A stretch of DNA of 64,000 bases from JAWWOL01 sp033851545 (GTDB lineage Bacteria; Actinomycetota; Actinomycetes; JAWWOL01), in contig JAWWOO010000060.1 of the NCBI GenBank assembly GCA_033851545.1, positions 1 to 64,000 on the forward strand, in the 5' to 3' direction. A program made the translations under genes and the position numbers. The notes below the pieces were generated by a model. It was not told where the DNA came from. It did no database searches and was given only the letters and a program-made list of their open reading frames with translations. Below, in pieces: positions 9,466 to 18,530 of this stretch (position 1 is the first letter of the stretch; every line of letters begins with the position of its first letter).

Positions 9466-9489
9466 CCGACCGGCCCCCCGCTGTGGGGC
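9454..9489 (+). promoter_or_regulatory. Attenuator-type hairpins upstream of leuA
   Basis: GGCGGGGCC (9454-9462) can pair with GGCCCCCCGC (9472-9481). The same C-run can instead pair with GGGG at 9485-9488. The two structures exclude each other, and the first overlaps the last codons of the leader peptide. No U-tract follows, so control may act on translation or need Rho-like termination; the mechanism is inferred. Confidence 0.6.
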
Positions 9490-9539
9490 TGTGACGCGTT
9501 GCCGGTCGATCCTCCTAGCACCGGCAGGAGCACGGCCCC

Positions 9540-11306
9540 ATGACCAGCAACCTCTTTCCCTCCCTCAGCACGCCAGCAGGCCCCGTACCATCGACCTCCC
9601 AGCACTGGAATCCGCAGCGCGGCAGCCAGATGCCCTACCACCGCTATCGCCCGGCGCACGATCGGGTCGAGGTGCCGGTCAGCGGCAGGGCCTGGCCGGA
9701 CAAGACCCTCGAGCACGCGCCGCTCTGGGTGCCGGTCGACCTCCGGGACGGCAACCAGGCTCTCGCCCAGCCGATGGACCCGGCCCGCAAGCGCAAGATG
9801 TTCGACCTGTTCCTGGCCATGGGCTTCAAGGAGATCGAGGTCGGCTACCCCTCGGCCAGCCAGATCGACTTCGATTTCGTCCGGCAGATCGCCACCGAGG
9901 GTGCCGTGCCCGACGACGTCACCATCGTGGTGTTCACCGCTGCGCGCACCGACCTGATCGAGCGGACGTACGACTCGATCGCCGGCCTGCGCAACGTGGT
10001 GGTGCACATGTACACCGCGACCGCCCCTGCCTGGCGCGAGGTCGTCCTCCAGCGGTCACAGTCCGAGCTGCTCGACCTGATCCTCGCCGCCGGTCGCGAC
10101 GTGCTCCGCGGTGCCGAGCGCTACCCAGGGGCCGACCTCCGGTTCGAGTTCTCCCCCGAGGTCTTCAACCTGACCGAGCCGTCCTACGTGCTCGAGGTCT
10201 GCAACGCGATGACCTCGCTGTGGGACGCGAGCCCCGACCGACCAGTGATCCACAACCTGCCGGCGACCGTGGAGTTCGCGACCCCCAACGTCTACGCCGA
10301 CCAGATCGAGCACATGCACCGCAACCTCGACCGGCGCGACGCGGTGATCCTGTCGATCCACCCGCACAACGACCGGGGTACGGGCGTGGCTGCTGCCGAG
10401 CTGGCTGTCCTCGCCGGGGCTCAGCGGGTCGAGGGCTGCCTGTTCGGCAACGGCGAGCGCACCGGCAACGTCGACCTGGTCACCCTGGCCCTCAACGTCT
10501 TCTCGCAGGGCATCGACCCGATGGTGGACTTCTCCGACATCGACGAGATCCGCCGTACGGTCGAGTTCTGCAACCAGCTCGACGTGCCGGAGCGGCACCC
10601 GTACGCCGGATCCCTTGTCTACACGGCATTCTCGGGCACCCACCAGGACGCGATCAAGAAGGGACTGGCCCACCACGAGCGGACCCAGTCGCCGACCTGG
10701 AACGTGCCCTACCTGCCCATCGACCCACACGACGTCGGCCGCAGCTACGAGGCGGTGATCCGGGTGAACAGCCAGTCCGGCAAGGGCGGCGTCGCCTACC
10801 TGCTCGAGACCGAGCGCGGGCTCCAGCTGCCCCGGCGGCTGCAGGTCGAGCTGTCCCGCATCGTCCAGGCCCAGAGCGAGGCGACCGGCGGCGAGATCAC
10901 TGGTGAGACAATTGGGCAGATCTTCGAATCGGAGTTCGTCGACCGTACGGCGCCCGTGCAGCTGCTCGACTGGGAGGTCTTCGAGGGGTCCGGGCAGCCG
11001 CACCGGGTGACCGCCGTGCTCGGCCTGGACGGGGTGGAGACCAAGGTCGCCGGTGAGGGCACCGGCCCGCTCGACGCGTTCACCCACGCCCTGGCCGCTG
11101 CCGGGTTCGCGGTCGAGATCCTCGACTACACCGAGCATGCGCTCACCAGCGGACAGGACAGCCGGGCTGCGGCCTACGTCGAGTGCCGCTACGCCGGCCG
11201 CACCTGCTGGGGTGTGGGCATCAGCACCTCGGTGCTCACCGCGTCCGTTCAGGCGATCGTCTGCGCCCTCAACCGCGCCGCCGGCGGGTCGACAGCCCGG
11301 CCTTGA
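9540..11306 (+). CDS. leuA: 2-isopropylmalate synthase
   Basis: LeuA condenses acetyl-CoA with 2-ketoisovalerate, the first committed step of leucine synthesis. The 588-residue protein is of the long actinobacterial type. The TIM-barrel domain carries the catalytic DLRDGNQ (from about residue 67) and the metal-binding HPHNDRGTG (from about residue 274), and GCLFGNGERTGNVD follows. A C-terminal regulatory domain for leucine feedback begins near residue 470. The ATG has AGGAG about ten bases upstream. Expression is likely controlled by the leader described above. Confidence 0.97.
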   Translation: MTSNLFPSLSTPAGPVPSTSQHWNPQRGSQMPYHRYRPAHDRVEVPVSGRAWPDKTLEHAPLWVPVDLRDGNQALAQPMDPARKRKMFDLFLAMGFKEIEVGYPSASQIDFDFVRQIATEGAVPDDVTIVVFTAARTDLIERTYDSIAGLRNVVVHMYTATAPAWREVVLQRSQSELLDLILAAGRDVLRGAERYPGADLRFEFSPEVFNLTEPSYVLEVCNAMTSLWDASPDRPVIHNLPATVEFATPNVYADQIEHMHRNLDRRDAVILSIHPHNDRGTGVAAAELAVLAGAQRVEGCLFGNGERTGNVDLVTLALNVFSQGIDPMVDFSDIDEIRRTVEFCNQLDVPERHPYAGSLVYTAFSGTHQDAIKKGLAHHERTQSPTWNVPYLPIDPHDVGRSYEAVIRVNSQSGKGGVAYLLETERGLQLPRRLQVELSRIVQAQSEATGGEITGETIGQIFESEFVDRTAPVQLLDWEVFEGSGQPHRVTAVLGLDGVETKVAGEGTGPLDAFTHALAAAGFAVEILDYTEHALTSGQDSRAAAYVECRYAGRTCWGVGISTSVLTASVQAIVCALNRAAGGSTARP

Positions 11307-11318
11307 TGCCGCGAGGCG

Positions 11319-11927
11319 TCAGCGCTTCGCCGTGGCGAACCAGGGATGGTGCAGGTCGAGGAACCGGACGTCGTCGAGCAGCATCATCTCCTCGTCCATG
11401 ACCTCCTTGGCCTCGGCCGGCATCTCGCGCGCCTCCGCCTGGCGGGCCTCCGCCTCCGACCGGAACGCCACCGTCTCGGTGAAGTAGCCGTCCCCGTCGA
11501 TGGCGATCGACGCGCCGATGACGTCGGGCCGATACTTCGGCAGCAGCGGCCCCGACTTCTCGACGAGGCCGTGGACCTTGGCGACGTCCTTGGCCTTGCC
11601 CTGGATGACCTGGACGAAGCCCGCGTCGTCGGAGCCGCCGTCGAGCAGCAGCGTGACGTCGCTGCAGTCGTGGAAGGTCACCGGGCCGGAGAAGTGGCGC
11701 TCCATCTCCGACCACCACTGCGCCTGTTCCGGCCGGGCGCTGTTGGCGTGGGCCGACGCCTCCGAGTCGAAGCGGACGCAGGCGACGAGCACGTTGTCGT
11801 CGGTGATGCCGAACGTCCCGCCGAGGTAGCCGATGGCTCCGGGCTCCAGGTCGACCAGCCAGCGGTCCATCGTGGCCCGCGCGCCGTCAGGGTCGCTGAT
11901 CGAGCCCTGGATGATCTGCATGAACAT
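11319..11927 (-). CDS. Protein with two dimeric alpha/beta-barrel (ABM-like) repeats
   Basis: A 202-residue cytoplasmic protein made of two similar halves. Both halves start with an F-x-Q-V/I-I-Q-G strand (MFMQIIQG and GFVQVIQG, about 100 residues apart), and both contain a F/A-R-S/D-E-A-x-A stretch. This pattern fits antibiotic-biosynthesis-monooxygenase-like ferredoxin folds. No catalytic residues can be assigned. It is convergent with leuA, 12 bases away. Confidence 0.7.
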   Translation of the reverse strand: MFMQIIQGSISDPDGARATMDRWLVDLEPGAIGYLGGTFGITDDNVLVACVRFDSEASAHANSARPEQAQWWSEMERHFSGPVTFHDCSDVTLLLDGGSDDAGFVQVIQGKAKDVAKVHGLVEKSGPLLPKYRPDVIGASIAIDGDGYFTETVAFRSEAEARQAEAREMPAEAKEVMDEEMMLLDDVRFLDLHHPWFATAKR

Positions 11928-12047
11928 GACGCCTCCTCAGGGGTCGTCATGCTCACGGCCTTCCGTCAGCTGACGACGGCCTCGATGTCTGGATACCTCG
12001 GGACGGTACTCCGGTGCCGGCCCACTGACTACGGCCCTCGGGCGGCG

Positions 12048-12785
12048 TCAGGACCAGCGGCCGGCTCGGGCCAGAACCACCGCCGCAGCGGCAACGCCGG
12101 CCGTCGAGGTCCGCATCACGGTAGGACCCATCCGTACGGTGACCGCGCCGGCGTCGCCGAAGGTCGCGAGCTCGTCGTCGGTGATGCCACCTTCGGGTCC
12201 CACGACCAGCACGACGCTGCCCTCGTACGGGATCTGCTGCACAGCAAGGGAAGTGGTCGCCGACTCGTGCAGGACGTAGGCGGCTGAGGCGTGGCTGAAC
12301 CCGAACGCCACCTGCCGGGTCGTCTCCTGCTCGGCGACCAGGGGGAACCAGGGACGGCGGGACTGCTTGCCGGCCTCGCGGGCGTGAGCACGCCATTTCT
12401 CCAGGCCCTTGTCACCCCGCTCGCCCCGCCACTGGGTCACGCACCGGGAAGCGGCCCACGGGACGATCCGGTCGACGCCGACCTCGGTCAGCAGATCGAC
12501 CGCGAGCTCTCCCCGATCACCCTTGGGCAGCGCCTGCACCACCGTCAGCTTGAGCGCAGGTGCTGCGAAGTCCTTGCGTACCAGCACTTCCAGCTGCAAC
12601 GCGTCCCGCTCGGCCACCCTGACCACGCACTCGGCGAAGGCGCCCGAGCCGTCAGTGAGGTCGACCGGCTCGCCGGCCACCAGCCGGCGCACGGTGGCGG
12701 CGTGCCGGCCTTCGGGACCGTCAAGGCGCAGCCGGGCCCCCGTCGCGGCCTCGGTCAGGTCCGCGAGGAAGATCGGGGCCGTCAC
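12048..12785 (-). CDS. rsmE: 16S rRNA m3U1498 methyltransferase
   Basis: A SPOUT-class methyltransferase that uses S-adenosylmethionine to methylate N3 of U1498 in 16S rRNA. The 245-residue protein has an N-terminal PUA-like domain (about 1-75) and the knotted SPOUT domain with VVLVVGPEGGITDDE and a C-terminal RTSTAGVAA segment, both family hallmarks. It overlaps the dnaJ stop by four bases, as in most actinobacterial hrcA-dnaJ-rsmE operons. Confidence 0.94.
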   Translation of the reverse strand: MTAPIFLADLTEAATGARLRLDGPEGRHAATVRRLVAGEPVDLTDGSGAFAECVVRVAERDALQLEVLVRKDFAAPALKLTVVQALPKGDRGELAVDLLTEVGVDRIVPWAASRCVTQWRGERGDKGLEKWRAHAREAGKQSRRPWFPLVAEQETTRQVAFGFSHASAAYVLHESATTSLAVQQIPYEGSVVLVVGPEGGITDDELATFGDAGAVTVRMGPTVMRTSTAGVAAAAVVLARAGRWS

Positions 12786-13912
12786 TTGAAGGCGCCGCGC
12801 AGCCGGCCGAACAGGTTGGTGCCCGCGGGTGCGTTGCCCTCGGGGTGCTCCTCGCCGCGCAGCTCGGCGAGCTGGCGCAGCAGCCGCTCCTGCTCGGCGT
12901 CGACCTTGGTCGGGGTGGTGACCTCGACGTGCACGTGCAGGTCACCGCGGCTGGAGCTGCGCAGGCGGGGTACGCCGTGCCCGCGCAATGTGATCACCGT
13001 CGCGGACTGGGTGCCGGCCTTGATGTTGACCTGCTCCTCGCCGTCGAGGGTCTCGAGCTTGAGCGAGGTGCCCAGGGCCGCCGCCGTCATCGGCAGGGTC
13101 ACCTTGCAGTGCAGGTCGCTGCCCTCGCGGGTGAACACCGGGTGGTCGCGCTCGTGAATCTCGACGTAGAGGTCGCCGGCGGGACCGCCACCGGGGCCGA
13201 CCTCGCCCTGGCCGGTCAGCCGGATCCGCATGCCGTTCTCGACGCCCGGCGGGACGCTCACGGTCAGCGTCCGGCGGGCCCGTACGCGGCCCTCGCCGCC
13301 GCACTCCGGGCACGGGTGCTTAATCAGCGAGCCGGTGCCGCGGCACTCCTGGCAGGGCCGGGTGGTCATGACCTGGCCGAGGAAGCTGCGCTGAACCAGC
13401 TGGATCTCCCCGCGGCCATTGCAGGTCGGGCAGGTCTCGGCATGGGTGCCGGCGGCGGTGCCAGCGCCCGTGCAGGTGCCACAGACCGCTGCCGTCTCGA
13501 CGGTCAGCTCCTTGTCCACACCGAACGCGGTCTCGACCAGGTCGAGCTCGATCGCGAGCAGCGCGTCGGCGCCCTGGCGGACCCTCGAGCGCGGACCGCG
13601 TCCGCCGCCGCCCCCACCGAAGAACGCGTCCATGATGTCGCCAAGGCCACCGAACCCGGCGCCGAAGCCCTGGCCGGCGCCGGCCGCGCTGAACGGGTCG
13701 CCGCCAAGGTCGTACATCTCCCGCTTCTGCGGGTCGGAGAGCACCTCGTACGCCGTGGTCAGGGCCTTGAACTGCTCCTGCGCCTCGGGGTCGGGGTTGA
13801 CGTCTGGGTGCAGCGTGCGGGCGAGCCGACGGTAGGCCTTCTTGATCTCGTCAGGCGTCGACCCGCGAGCGACGCCGAGCATCTCGTAATAGTCACCGGT
13901 GCTGGTTGCCAC
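12782..13912 (-). CDS. dnaJ: Chaperone DnaJ (HrcA-linked type)
   Basis: A 376-residue Hsp40 co-chaperone of DnaK. A J domain (about residues 5-70, HPDVNPD containing the HPD tripeptide) is followed by a Gly/Phe-rich region, four CxxCxGxG-type zinc repeats (CGTCTGAG, CPTCNGRG, CQECRGTG, CPECGGEG), and the substrate-binding C-terminal domains. The start is taken as GTG giving VATSTGDYYEMLGV, because the extra upstream residues of the longer frame overlap hrcA and do not look like DnaJ. Confidence 0.95.
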   Translation of the reverse strand: MATSTGDYYEMLGVARGSTPDEIKKAYRRLARTLHPDVNPDPEAQEQFKALTTAYEVLSDPQKREMYDLGGDPFSAAGAGQGFGAGFGGLGDIMDAFFGGGGGGRGPRSRVRQGADALLAIELDLVETAFGVDKELTVETAAVCGTCTGAGTAAGTHAETCPTCNGRGEIQLVQRSFLGQVMTTRPCQECRGTGSLIKHPCPECGGEGRVRARRTLTVSVPPGVENGMRIRLTGQGEVGPGGGPAGDLYVEIHERDHPVFTREGSDLHCKVTLPMTAAALGTSLKLETLDGEEQVNIKAGTQSATVITLRGHGVPRLRSSSRGDLHVHVEVTTPTKVDAEQERLLRQLAELRGEEHPEGNAPAGTNLFGRLRGAFK

Positions 13913-13919
13913 GCGCTGA

Positions 13920-14939
13920 TCAGCCCTCCACCAGGATCTGCCCGACATAGCGGGCCACAGCTCCGACCGCGCCGATCGCGCCGGGGTAGTCCATGCGGGT
14001 CGGCCCGAGGACGGCGAGGCCGGCCAGCGGGCGCGACTGCGCACCGTAAGCGGTGGACACCACCGCGGTCGTGGTGAGCCCCTCGGGGTTCTCCTCGCCG
14101 ATCCGTACGCTCACCCGGCTCGGGTCCACCGCCTCACCGAACAACTTGAGCAGGGTGACCTGTTCCTCCAGCGCCTCGAGCACCGGGCGGAGGGTGAACG
14201 GGAAGTCGTAGGCCGAGCGGGTGAGGTTGGCGGTGCCGGCCAGCACGATCCGGTCCTCGAACCGCTCGACCAGCGTCTCGAGCATGGACGCGACGACGGC
14301 CGTCATCACCGAACGGTCCTCGGCGCTGTCGGCCTGCTGGGGCAGCGCGAGGATCAGGGCGCCGGCGTCGGTGAGCGGCCGGCCGGTCATGTGGGCGTTG
14401 AGCGTGGCCCGCAGGTCGGCGACGGCTGCGTCGCTCACCGGGCCCGGCAGCTCGACCACGCGCTGCTCGACCCGTCCGGTGTCGGTGATCAGGACCAGGA
14501 GCAGCCGGGTGTGCGCGAGCTTGACCACCTCGACGTGGCGAACCGAGGAGCGGGACAGCGACGGGTATTGCACGACCGCGACCTGCCGGGTCAGCTGCGC
14601 GAGCAGCTTGACCGTACGCAGGACCACGTCGTCCAGGTCGGCGGCACCCTCGAGGAAGGTCTGGATCGCCCTGCGCTCAGGCGAGGACAGCGGCTTCACC
14701 GAGGACAGCCGGTCGACGAACAGCCGGTAACCCTTGTCGGTCGGCACCCGGCCGGCGCTGGTGTGCGGCTGGGCGATATAGCCCTCCTCCTCGAGCGCCG
14801 CCATGTCGTTGCGGATCGTGGCGGGTGAGACGCCGAGGTTGTGCCGCTCGACCAGGGCCTTGGACCCGACGGGCTCCTGGGTGGAGACGTAGTCCTCGAC
14901 GATGGCGCGCAGCACCTCGAGCTTGCGGTCGTCGAGCAT
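13920..14939 (-). CDS. hrcA: Heat-inducible transcription repressor HrcA
   Basis: HrcA represses class I heat-shock genes by binding CIRCE. The 339-residue protein has an N-terminal winged helix (residues 1-75, with GSKALVERHNLGVSPATIRNDM), a GAF-like middle and a C-terminal dimerisation region. It ends seven bases before dnaJ. A CIRCE site lies 21 bases upstream of its ATG, so the operon is autoregulated. Confidence 0.96.
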   Translation of the reverse strand: MLDDRKLEVLRAIVEDYVSTQEPVGSKALVERHNLGVSPATIRNDMAALEEEGYIAQPHTSAGRVPTDKGYRLFVDRLSSVKPLSSPERRAIQTFLEGAADLDDVVLRTVKLLAQLTRQVAVVQYPSLSRSSVRHVEVVKLAHTRLLLVLITDTGRVEQRVVELPGPVSDAAVADLRATLNAHMTGRPLTDAGALILALPQQADSAEDRSVMTAVVASMLETLVERFEDRIVLAGTANLTRSAYDFPFTLRPVLEALEEQVTLLKLFGEAVDPSRVSVRIGEENPEGLTTTAVVSTAYGAQSRPLAGLAVLGPTRMDYPGAIGAVGAVARYVGQILVEG

Positions 14940-14959
14940 GGGTCACCTCCAGCAGGGTC

Positions 14960-14986
14960 TTGGCACTCCTGTTCGCCGAGTGCCAA
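14960..14986. promoter_or_regulatory. CIRCE operator
   Basis: TTGGCACTC and GAGTGCCAA form perfect 9-bp arms separated by exactly 9 bases, matching the CIRCE consensus except for G/C in place of A/T at the third position of each arm. It sits immediately upstream of hrcA. Confidence 0.95.
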
Positions 14987-15278
14987 TGATAGCCGCCGGA
15001 GCCGTCCTGCGCCGCTTGTCGAATGCGGCCGTAGCGTCTTCGTCGTTCCAGGACTGCTGTCGCCACCCGATCTACGGCGGCAAGCTCGCGGTCGTCCACA
15101 CCTCCGAGGTTGCCGCGTACGCCGTCCGCGGCCGACCCGGTCGGATCGTCGCCACCACGGGCGTGCTGCGTCGTATCGATGGCGCCGAACGCCGCCAGCA
15201 GAGCCGCCCGCCAGAGGGGGCTGGACGGCCACGGGTGACCTTTGGCGGTTGCCACGCCTCGTCGTCAGGGCCAGTGTC

Positions 15279-16283
15279 ATGTCGGGGGTGGTGGCTGTGG
15301 ACGCCGACTACGACGTAGTGGTGGTGGGCGGCGGAGCTGCCGGCCTCAGCGGGGCGCTGGTGCTCGGTCGGGCGCGTCGTCGGGTCGCGGTTGTGGACGG
15401 CGCAACACCCCGCAACGCTCCGGCGGCCCACATGCACGGCTACCTGTCCAGGGACGGCCTGCCTCCTGCCGAGCTGCTGGCCCTGGGACGGGCGGAGGTG
15501 ACTGCCTACGGTGTTGAGCTGCTCGAGGGCGAGGTCCGCAACCTCGAGGCCGGCTTCGTGGTCCGGCTCCGCGACGGCCGGTCGCTGCACGCCCGGCGCC
15601 TGCTGGTGGCGACCGGTCTCGCGGACGAGCTGCCCGACATCCCCGGTGTGCGCGAGCGGTGGGGCAAAGACCTGCTGCACTGCCCTTATTGCCACGGCTG
15701 GGAGGTTCGCGACCAGCCACTCGGGGTGCTGGGCACCCACGACGCCGCGGTCCAGCACGCCCTGCTCGTGCGGCAGTGGTCCGACGACGTCACCTTCTTC
15801 GCCCACTCCTACGAGCTGACGCCCGCCGAGCGCAGGCAGCTGATCGCTCGCGGCATCCGCGTCATCGACGGCCGGGTCGCCCGGCTGGTCGTCGATGCCG
15901 GACGGCTGCAGGGCGTCGAGCTCATGGACGGCACCCTGGTCACCCGCGCCGCCGTGTTCATCCGACCCGCATTCGCCCCCCGCGGCAACGACCTGCTGGT
16001 CAGTCTGGGATGCATTCCAACCGAGGACGGTTTCGTGCCGGTCGACGCGACCGGCCGGACCAGCGTGCCCGGCGTCTGGGCCGCGGGCAACGTCGTCGAC
16101 CCCCGCGCGCAGGTCATCACCGCTGCGGGGGCCGGCTCCGCCGCAGCAATCTCGATGAACGCCGACCTGGTGCTCGAGGACGTCGAGCGTGCCGTCGCAG
16201 GCCACGAGCGGGCCGGCGCCGTGGCCCTGCCGGCTCCTCCCCGAACCGCCCGGGGAATCGTGCTGCCCCTCCCACCAGCCTGA
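15279..16283 (+). CDS. Thioredoxin-reductase-like FAD/NAD(P) oxidoreductase
   Basis: A 334-residue flavoprotein. The N-terminal FAD-binding Rossmann motif is VVVVGGGAAGLSGAL (about residues 11-25). The redox motif CPYCHGW (C-P-Y-C) lies near residue 130, and the C-terminal FAD motif is GVWAAGNVVDPRAQV. The canonical NADPH motif GxGxxA is weak (GVLGTHDAAV), so a non-thioredoxin partner is possible. The start chosen is the ATG giving MSGVVAVDADYDVVVVG; the frame is open further upstream but would run into hrcA regulatory DNA. It is divergent from hrcA. Confidence 0.88.
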   Translation: MSGVVAVDADYDVVVVGGGAAGLSGALVLGRARRRVAVVDGATPRNAPAAHMHGYLSRDGLPPAELLALGRAEVTAYGVELLEGEVRNLEAGFVVRLRDGRSLHARRLLVATGLADELPDIPGVRERWGKDLLHCPYCHGWEVRDQPLGVLGTHDAAVQHALLVRQWSDDVTFFAHSYELTPAERRQLIARGIRVIDGRVARLVVDAGRLQGVELMDGTLVTRAAVFIRPAFAPRGNDLLVSLGCIPTEDGFVPVDATGRTSVPGVWAAGNVVDPRAQVITAAGAGSAAAISMNADLVLEDVERAVAGHERAGAVALPAPPRTARGIVLPLPPA

Positions 16284-16336
16284 GTACGGCAGCACGGTGA
16301 GCTGGTGCGCACAATTCGCAACCCGAATCGGGAGGG

Positions 16337-16435
16337 CCTGTGCCGGCCAGCTCGGATTCCCGAGGTCCGAGACCAAGCCGATGGGCCTCCGGGTCAGGCA
16401 TGTCCTCGTGCCGATCACCGATCCTCGAGTGGCAC
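16337..16435. repeat. Dispersed GATCGG-type intergenic repeat, leftmost copy
   Basis: The 28-bp core at 16408-16435 has arms GTGCC/GGCAC around CCGATCACCGATC. The flank at 16337-16355 resembles the second motif of the family (CTGTGCCGGCCAGCTCGG). It lies just after the thioredoxin-reductase-like gene and is less conserved than later copies. Confidence 0.5.
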
Positions 16436-16496
16436 CCGATCTTGTGCCGCGAGGAACTAAGCCCTCACTTGAGAGATCCGGCTGAGCTCTCTTTGT

Positions 16497-16930
16497 GTGT
16501 ATGTCCGTCGTCACCGGGGCTGGGTCAGTCGGCGACAGGAGGGCGTCGTTTCCGATGATCACTGTGTACCGAACGGAAGTCGCCGGTCAAATCCTGATGA
16601 TGGTAAACCCGGTGATCAAATATTGGTCGGTGGGATTTCCACCACCGTGAAGGCCCAGAAATATGGAAGACCCTCTCCGGCCGATCACCCAGTGGTCGCT
16701 TCATCATCCAAATGGCTTGTTCACAGTGGTGCCACCGCGCACAAATGTCACGTCCGGAGGCGGCCGGCAAGTTTCAACCGGTGCATCTTCCAGTCAGTGT
16801 GTTGCACACCTACTCCAGTCATCCCTCGCGTCACCGCCGACCTGACCTGCTTATAGGTGGAACTACCAACGAGCCCATCCACAACGACAGTGAATTCGTT
16901 GAAGCAATGCCGGCCGCATACCGGGGGTAC
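16497..16930. other. Gene-free stretch of lower GC
   Basis: This interval has visibly more A/T than the surroundings, for example around GATCAAATATTGG near 16620. No reading frame in it shows actinobacterial codon bias or a recognisable motif. It may be a decayed or imported remnant; I see no specific element in it. Confidence 0.4.
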
Positions 16931-17413
16931 CTACCTGCCTGGCAGTGCGGGCGGCAGGTCGAGGATGGTGTGGTTCTCGGTTATCTTCCAGCCGTCGGCG
17001 GTGCGCTGCAGTGAGATCTGGTAGTAGCCGGACTCGATCGGAGTGATCGTGCCTTGCCCGCCCGAGACGCCCGGTGGCCAGCCGTCGGTCGGACGTTCGG
17101 TGCCGCGCACCTCGAAGACGACGAACTGTGCATGCAGCGACGCGGTGACGTCATGTATGGCAATGATCGGGTCGAAGGTGGCGTGGTGGGCCCACCCCAA
17201 CGCGGGATGGGGCGGCAAGATGTTCGCGACGGCGTCCCTGATCGCCCGCGAGCCGGTGAACGCTGCGATCCGTTCCGGCGTGCCGGCCCGGTTGTAGCTG
17301 AGGATCTCCGCTCCGTCCTCGACGTAGAGCTCGGCAACACCGTCGGCATTGCGGGCATCGACGGCCCGCACGTAGCGGGCGAGAACCTCTTGAACGGCGC
17401 GTTCCTCACTCAT
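16931..17413 (-). CDS. NTF2-like/SnoaL-type protein
   Basis: A 160-residue protein with the cystatin-like alpha+beta cone pattern: EVLARYVRAVDARNADGVAELYVEDG at residues 9-34, a core HATFDPIIAI strand, and the closing GWKITENHTIL strand. Families of this type include SnoaL cyclases, ketosteroid isomerases and many orphan enzymes, so the reaction cannot be assigned. It is downstream of and co-oriented with the quinone oxidoreductase, so the two may share a transcript. Confidence 0.8.
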   Translation of the reverse strand: MSEERAVQEVLARYVRAVDARNADGVAELYVEDGAEILSYNRAGTPERIAAFTGSRAIRDAVANILPPHPALGWAHHATFDPIIAIHDVTASLHAQFVVFEVRGTERPTDGWPPGVSGGQGTITPIESGYYQISLQRTADGWKITENHTILDLPPALPGR

Positions 17414-17495
17414 TACATGCTCCTTCTGACGCTGACCACGATCTGTGGCATCACGCCGGTACTGGCACCGCCGGTCCTCCGGCCGCGGTCACGGA

Positions 17496-18425
17496 TCACG
17501 GGGTGGTGAGGACGAGTCGGCCACGAAGGCCACCTTCGGCCAGGCGCGCGTGGGCCTGTGCCGCCTGGTCCAGCGGATAGGTCTGGGCAACTCGAAGCGC
17601 CAGAGCACCCGTAGAGGCCAGGTCGGACAGGGTCGTGAGCATCGCGGCGTCGGGAGAGACCTGGGTCAGCCGGACCCGGATGCCGCGCTCGGGCTGGGGC
17701 AGGGCGTCCACCCGGGTGGTGACGAAGGTTCCGCCATCGGTGACCGCGCCGATGATGCGACTGCCCAGGGTGGTGGTGTCCAGGACCGCGTCCACGCCCT
17801 GCGGGTAGAGCTGGCGCACTGCTGGGGTCGGGTCGTCGCCGGACGGCACGAACGCGTCCGCACCCAGGACGGTGGTGACGAACACTTCATCATCGACACG
17901 ATCACTGGCGATCACGGTCAGGCCGCGGCGTTTGGCCAATTGCACCGCGTACCCGCCGACCGCGCCGGCTGCGCCGGTGATGAACACGCTCTGGCCGGTG
18001 CTCAGGCCGAGCAGTTCCACCGATTGCGCGGCGGTAAGTCCGTTCAAGGGGATGGTGGCTGCGTGTGCGGCGTCCACGCCGGCGGGCGCTATGGCTATGG
18101 CGTTGCTGGGAACGATGGCGTACTCGGCCTGGGCCCGCAGAACGCCGGTCGCGCCTTGCACGATCGCGATCACCGGTGTGCCGAGCTCCCACGCGGAGCC
18201 CGGCCCGACGGCATCGACCGTGCCGGCCACATCCCAGCCCAGGCCGAAGTGACTCCCCTCCGGGGGTGCCGGGAACAGGCCGCTCCAGGCCGCGACATCG
18301 GCCGGATTGAGAGCCGCGGCGTCGACTTTGATCCGTATCTCGAACATCCCCGGCTCAGGCAGGTCGATCTCGGCTACCTCGATGACCTCGGCGGCCCCGA
18401 CGGACCTATACACAACTGCTCTCAT
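17496..18425 (-). CDS. NADPH:quinone-reductase-type oxidoreductase (zinc-free MDR)
   Basis: A 309-residue medium-chain dehydrogenase/reductase of the quinone oxidoreductase group. The catalytic GroES-like domain starts MRAVVYRSVGAAEVIEV, with ALNPADVAAWSG and GWDVAGTVDAVG. The Rossmann domain has the nucleotide motif GAAGAVGGYAVQLAK. No zinc ligands are present. The start was set at the ATG beginning MRAVVY, not at the longer in-frame start. It is divergent from an HxlR regulator, which probably controls it. Confidence 0.9.
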   Translation of the reverse strand: MRAVVYRSVGAAEVIEVAEIDLPEPGMFEIRIKVDAAALNPADVAAWSGLFPAPPEGSHFGLGWDVAGTVDAVGPGSAWELGTPVIAIVQGATGVLRAQAEYAIVPSNAIAIAPAGVDAAHAATIPLNGLTAAQSVELLGLSTGQSVFITGAAGAVGGYAVQLAKRRGLTVIASDRVDDEVFVTTVLGADAFVPSGDDPTPAVRQLYPQGVDAVLDTTTLGSRIIGAVTDGGTFVTTRVDALPQPERGIRVRLTQVSPDAAMLTTLSDLASTGALALRVAQTYPLDQAAQAHARLAEGGLRGRLVLTTP

Positions 18426-18493
18426 GACGTGTCCTCTCCTCAATCTTTGTGGCACCACGAACGGTAGGCGCGCTACGCTCTTTTCGTAAGTAG

Positions 18494-18507
18494 GCACTTT
18501 TTAGTGC
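18494..18507. promoter_or_regulatory. Inverted repeat GCACT-TTTT-AGTGC, likely HxlR operator
   Basis: Perfect 5-bp arms lie in the divergent promoter between the quinone reductase and the HxlR gene, with further partial symmetry (CGTA...CGTACG) outside. HxlR proteins usually bind such a site between divergent genes; the assignment is by position. Confidence 0.5.
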
Positions 18508-18530
18508 GTCCGTACGCGGCAGGAGACGAT

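Noticed and set aside
12845..14077. 410-codon plus-strand frame opposite dnaJ
   Set aside because: DnaJ zinc repeats and the J domain are unambiguous on the minus strand.
15072..16562. 496-codon minus-strand frame opposite the thioredoxin-reductase-like gene
   Set aside because: The plus strand shows FAD motifs and CPYC; the minus frame has no family features.
16497..16856. 119-codon plus-strand frame in the low-GC stretch
   Set aside because: No codon bias, no Shine-Dalgarno sequence and no recognisable domain.
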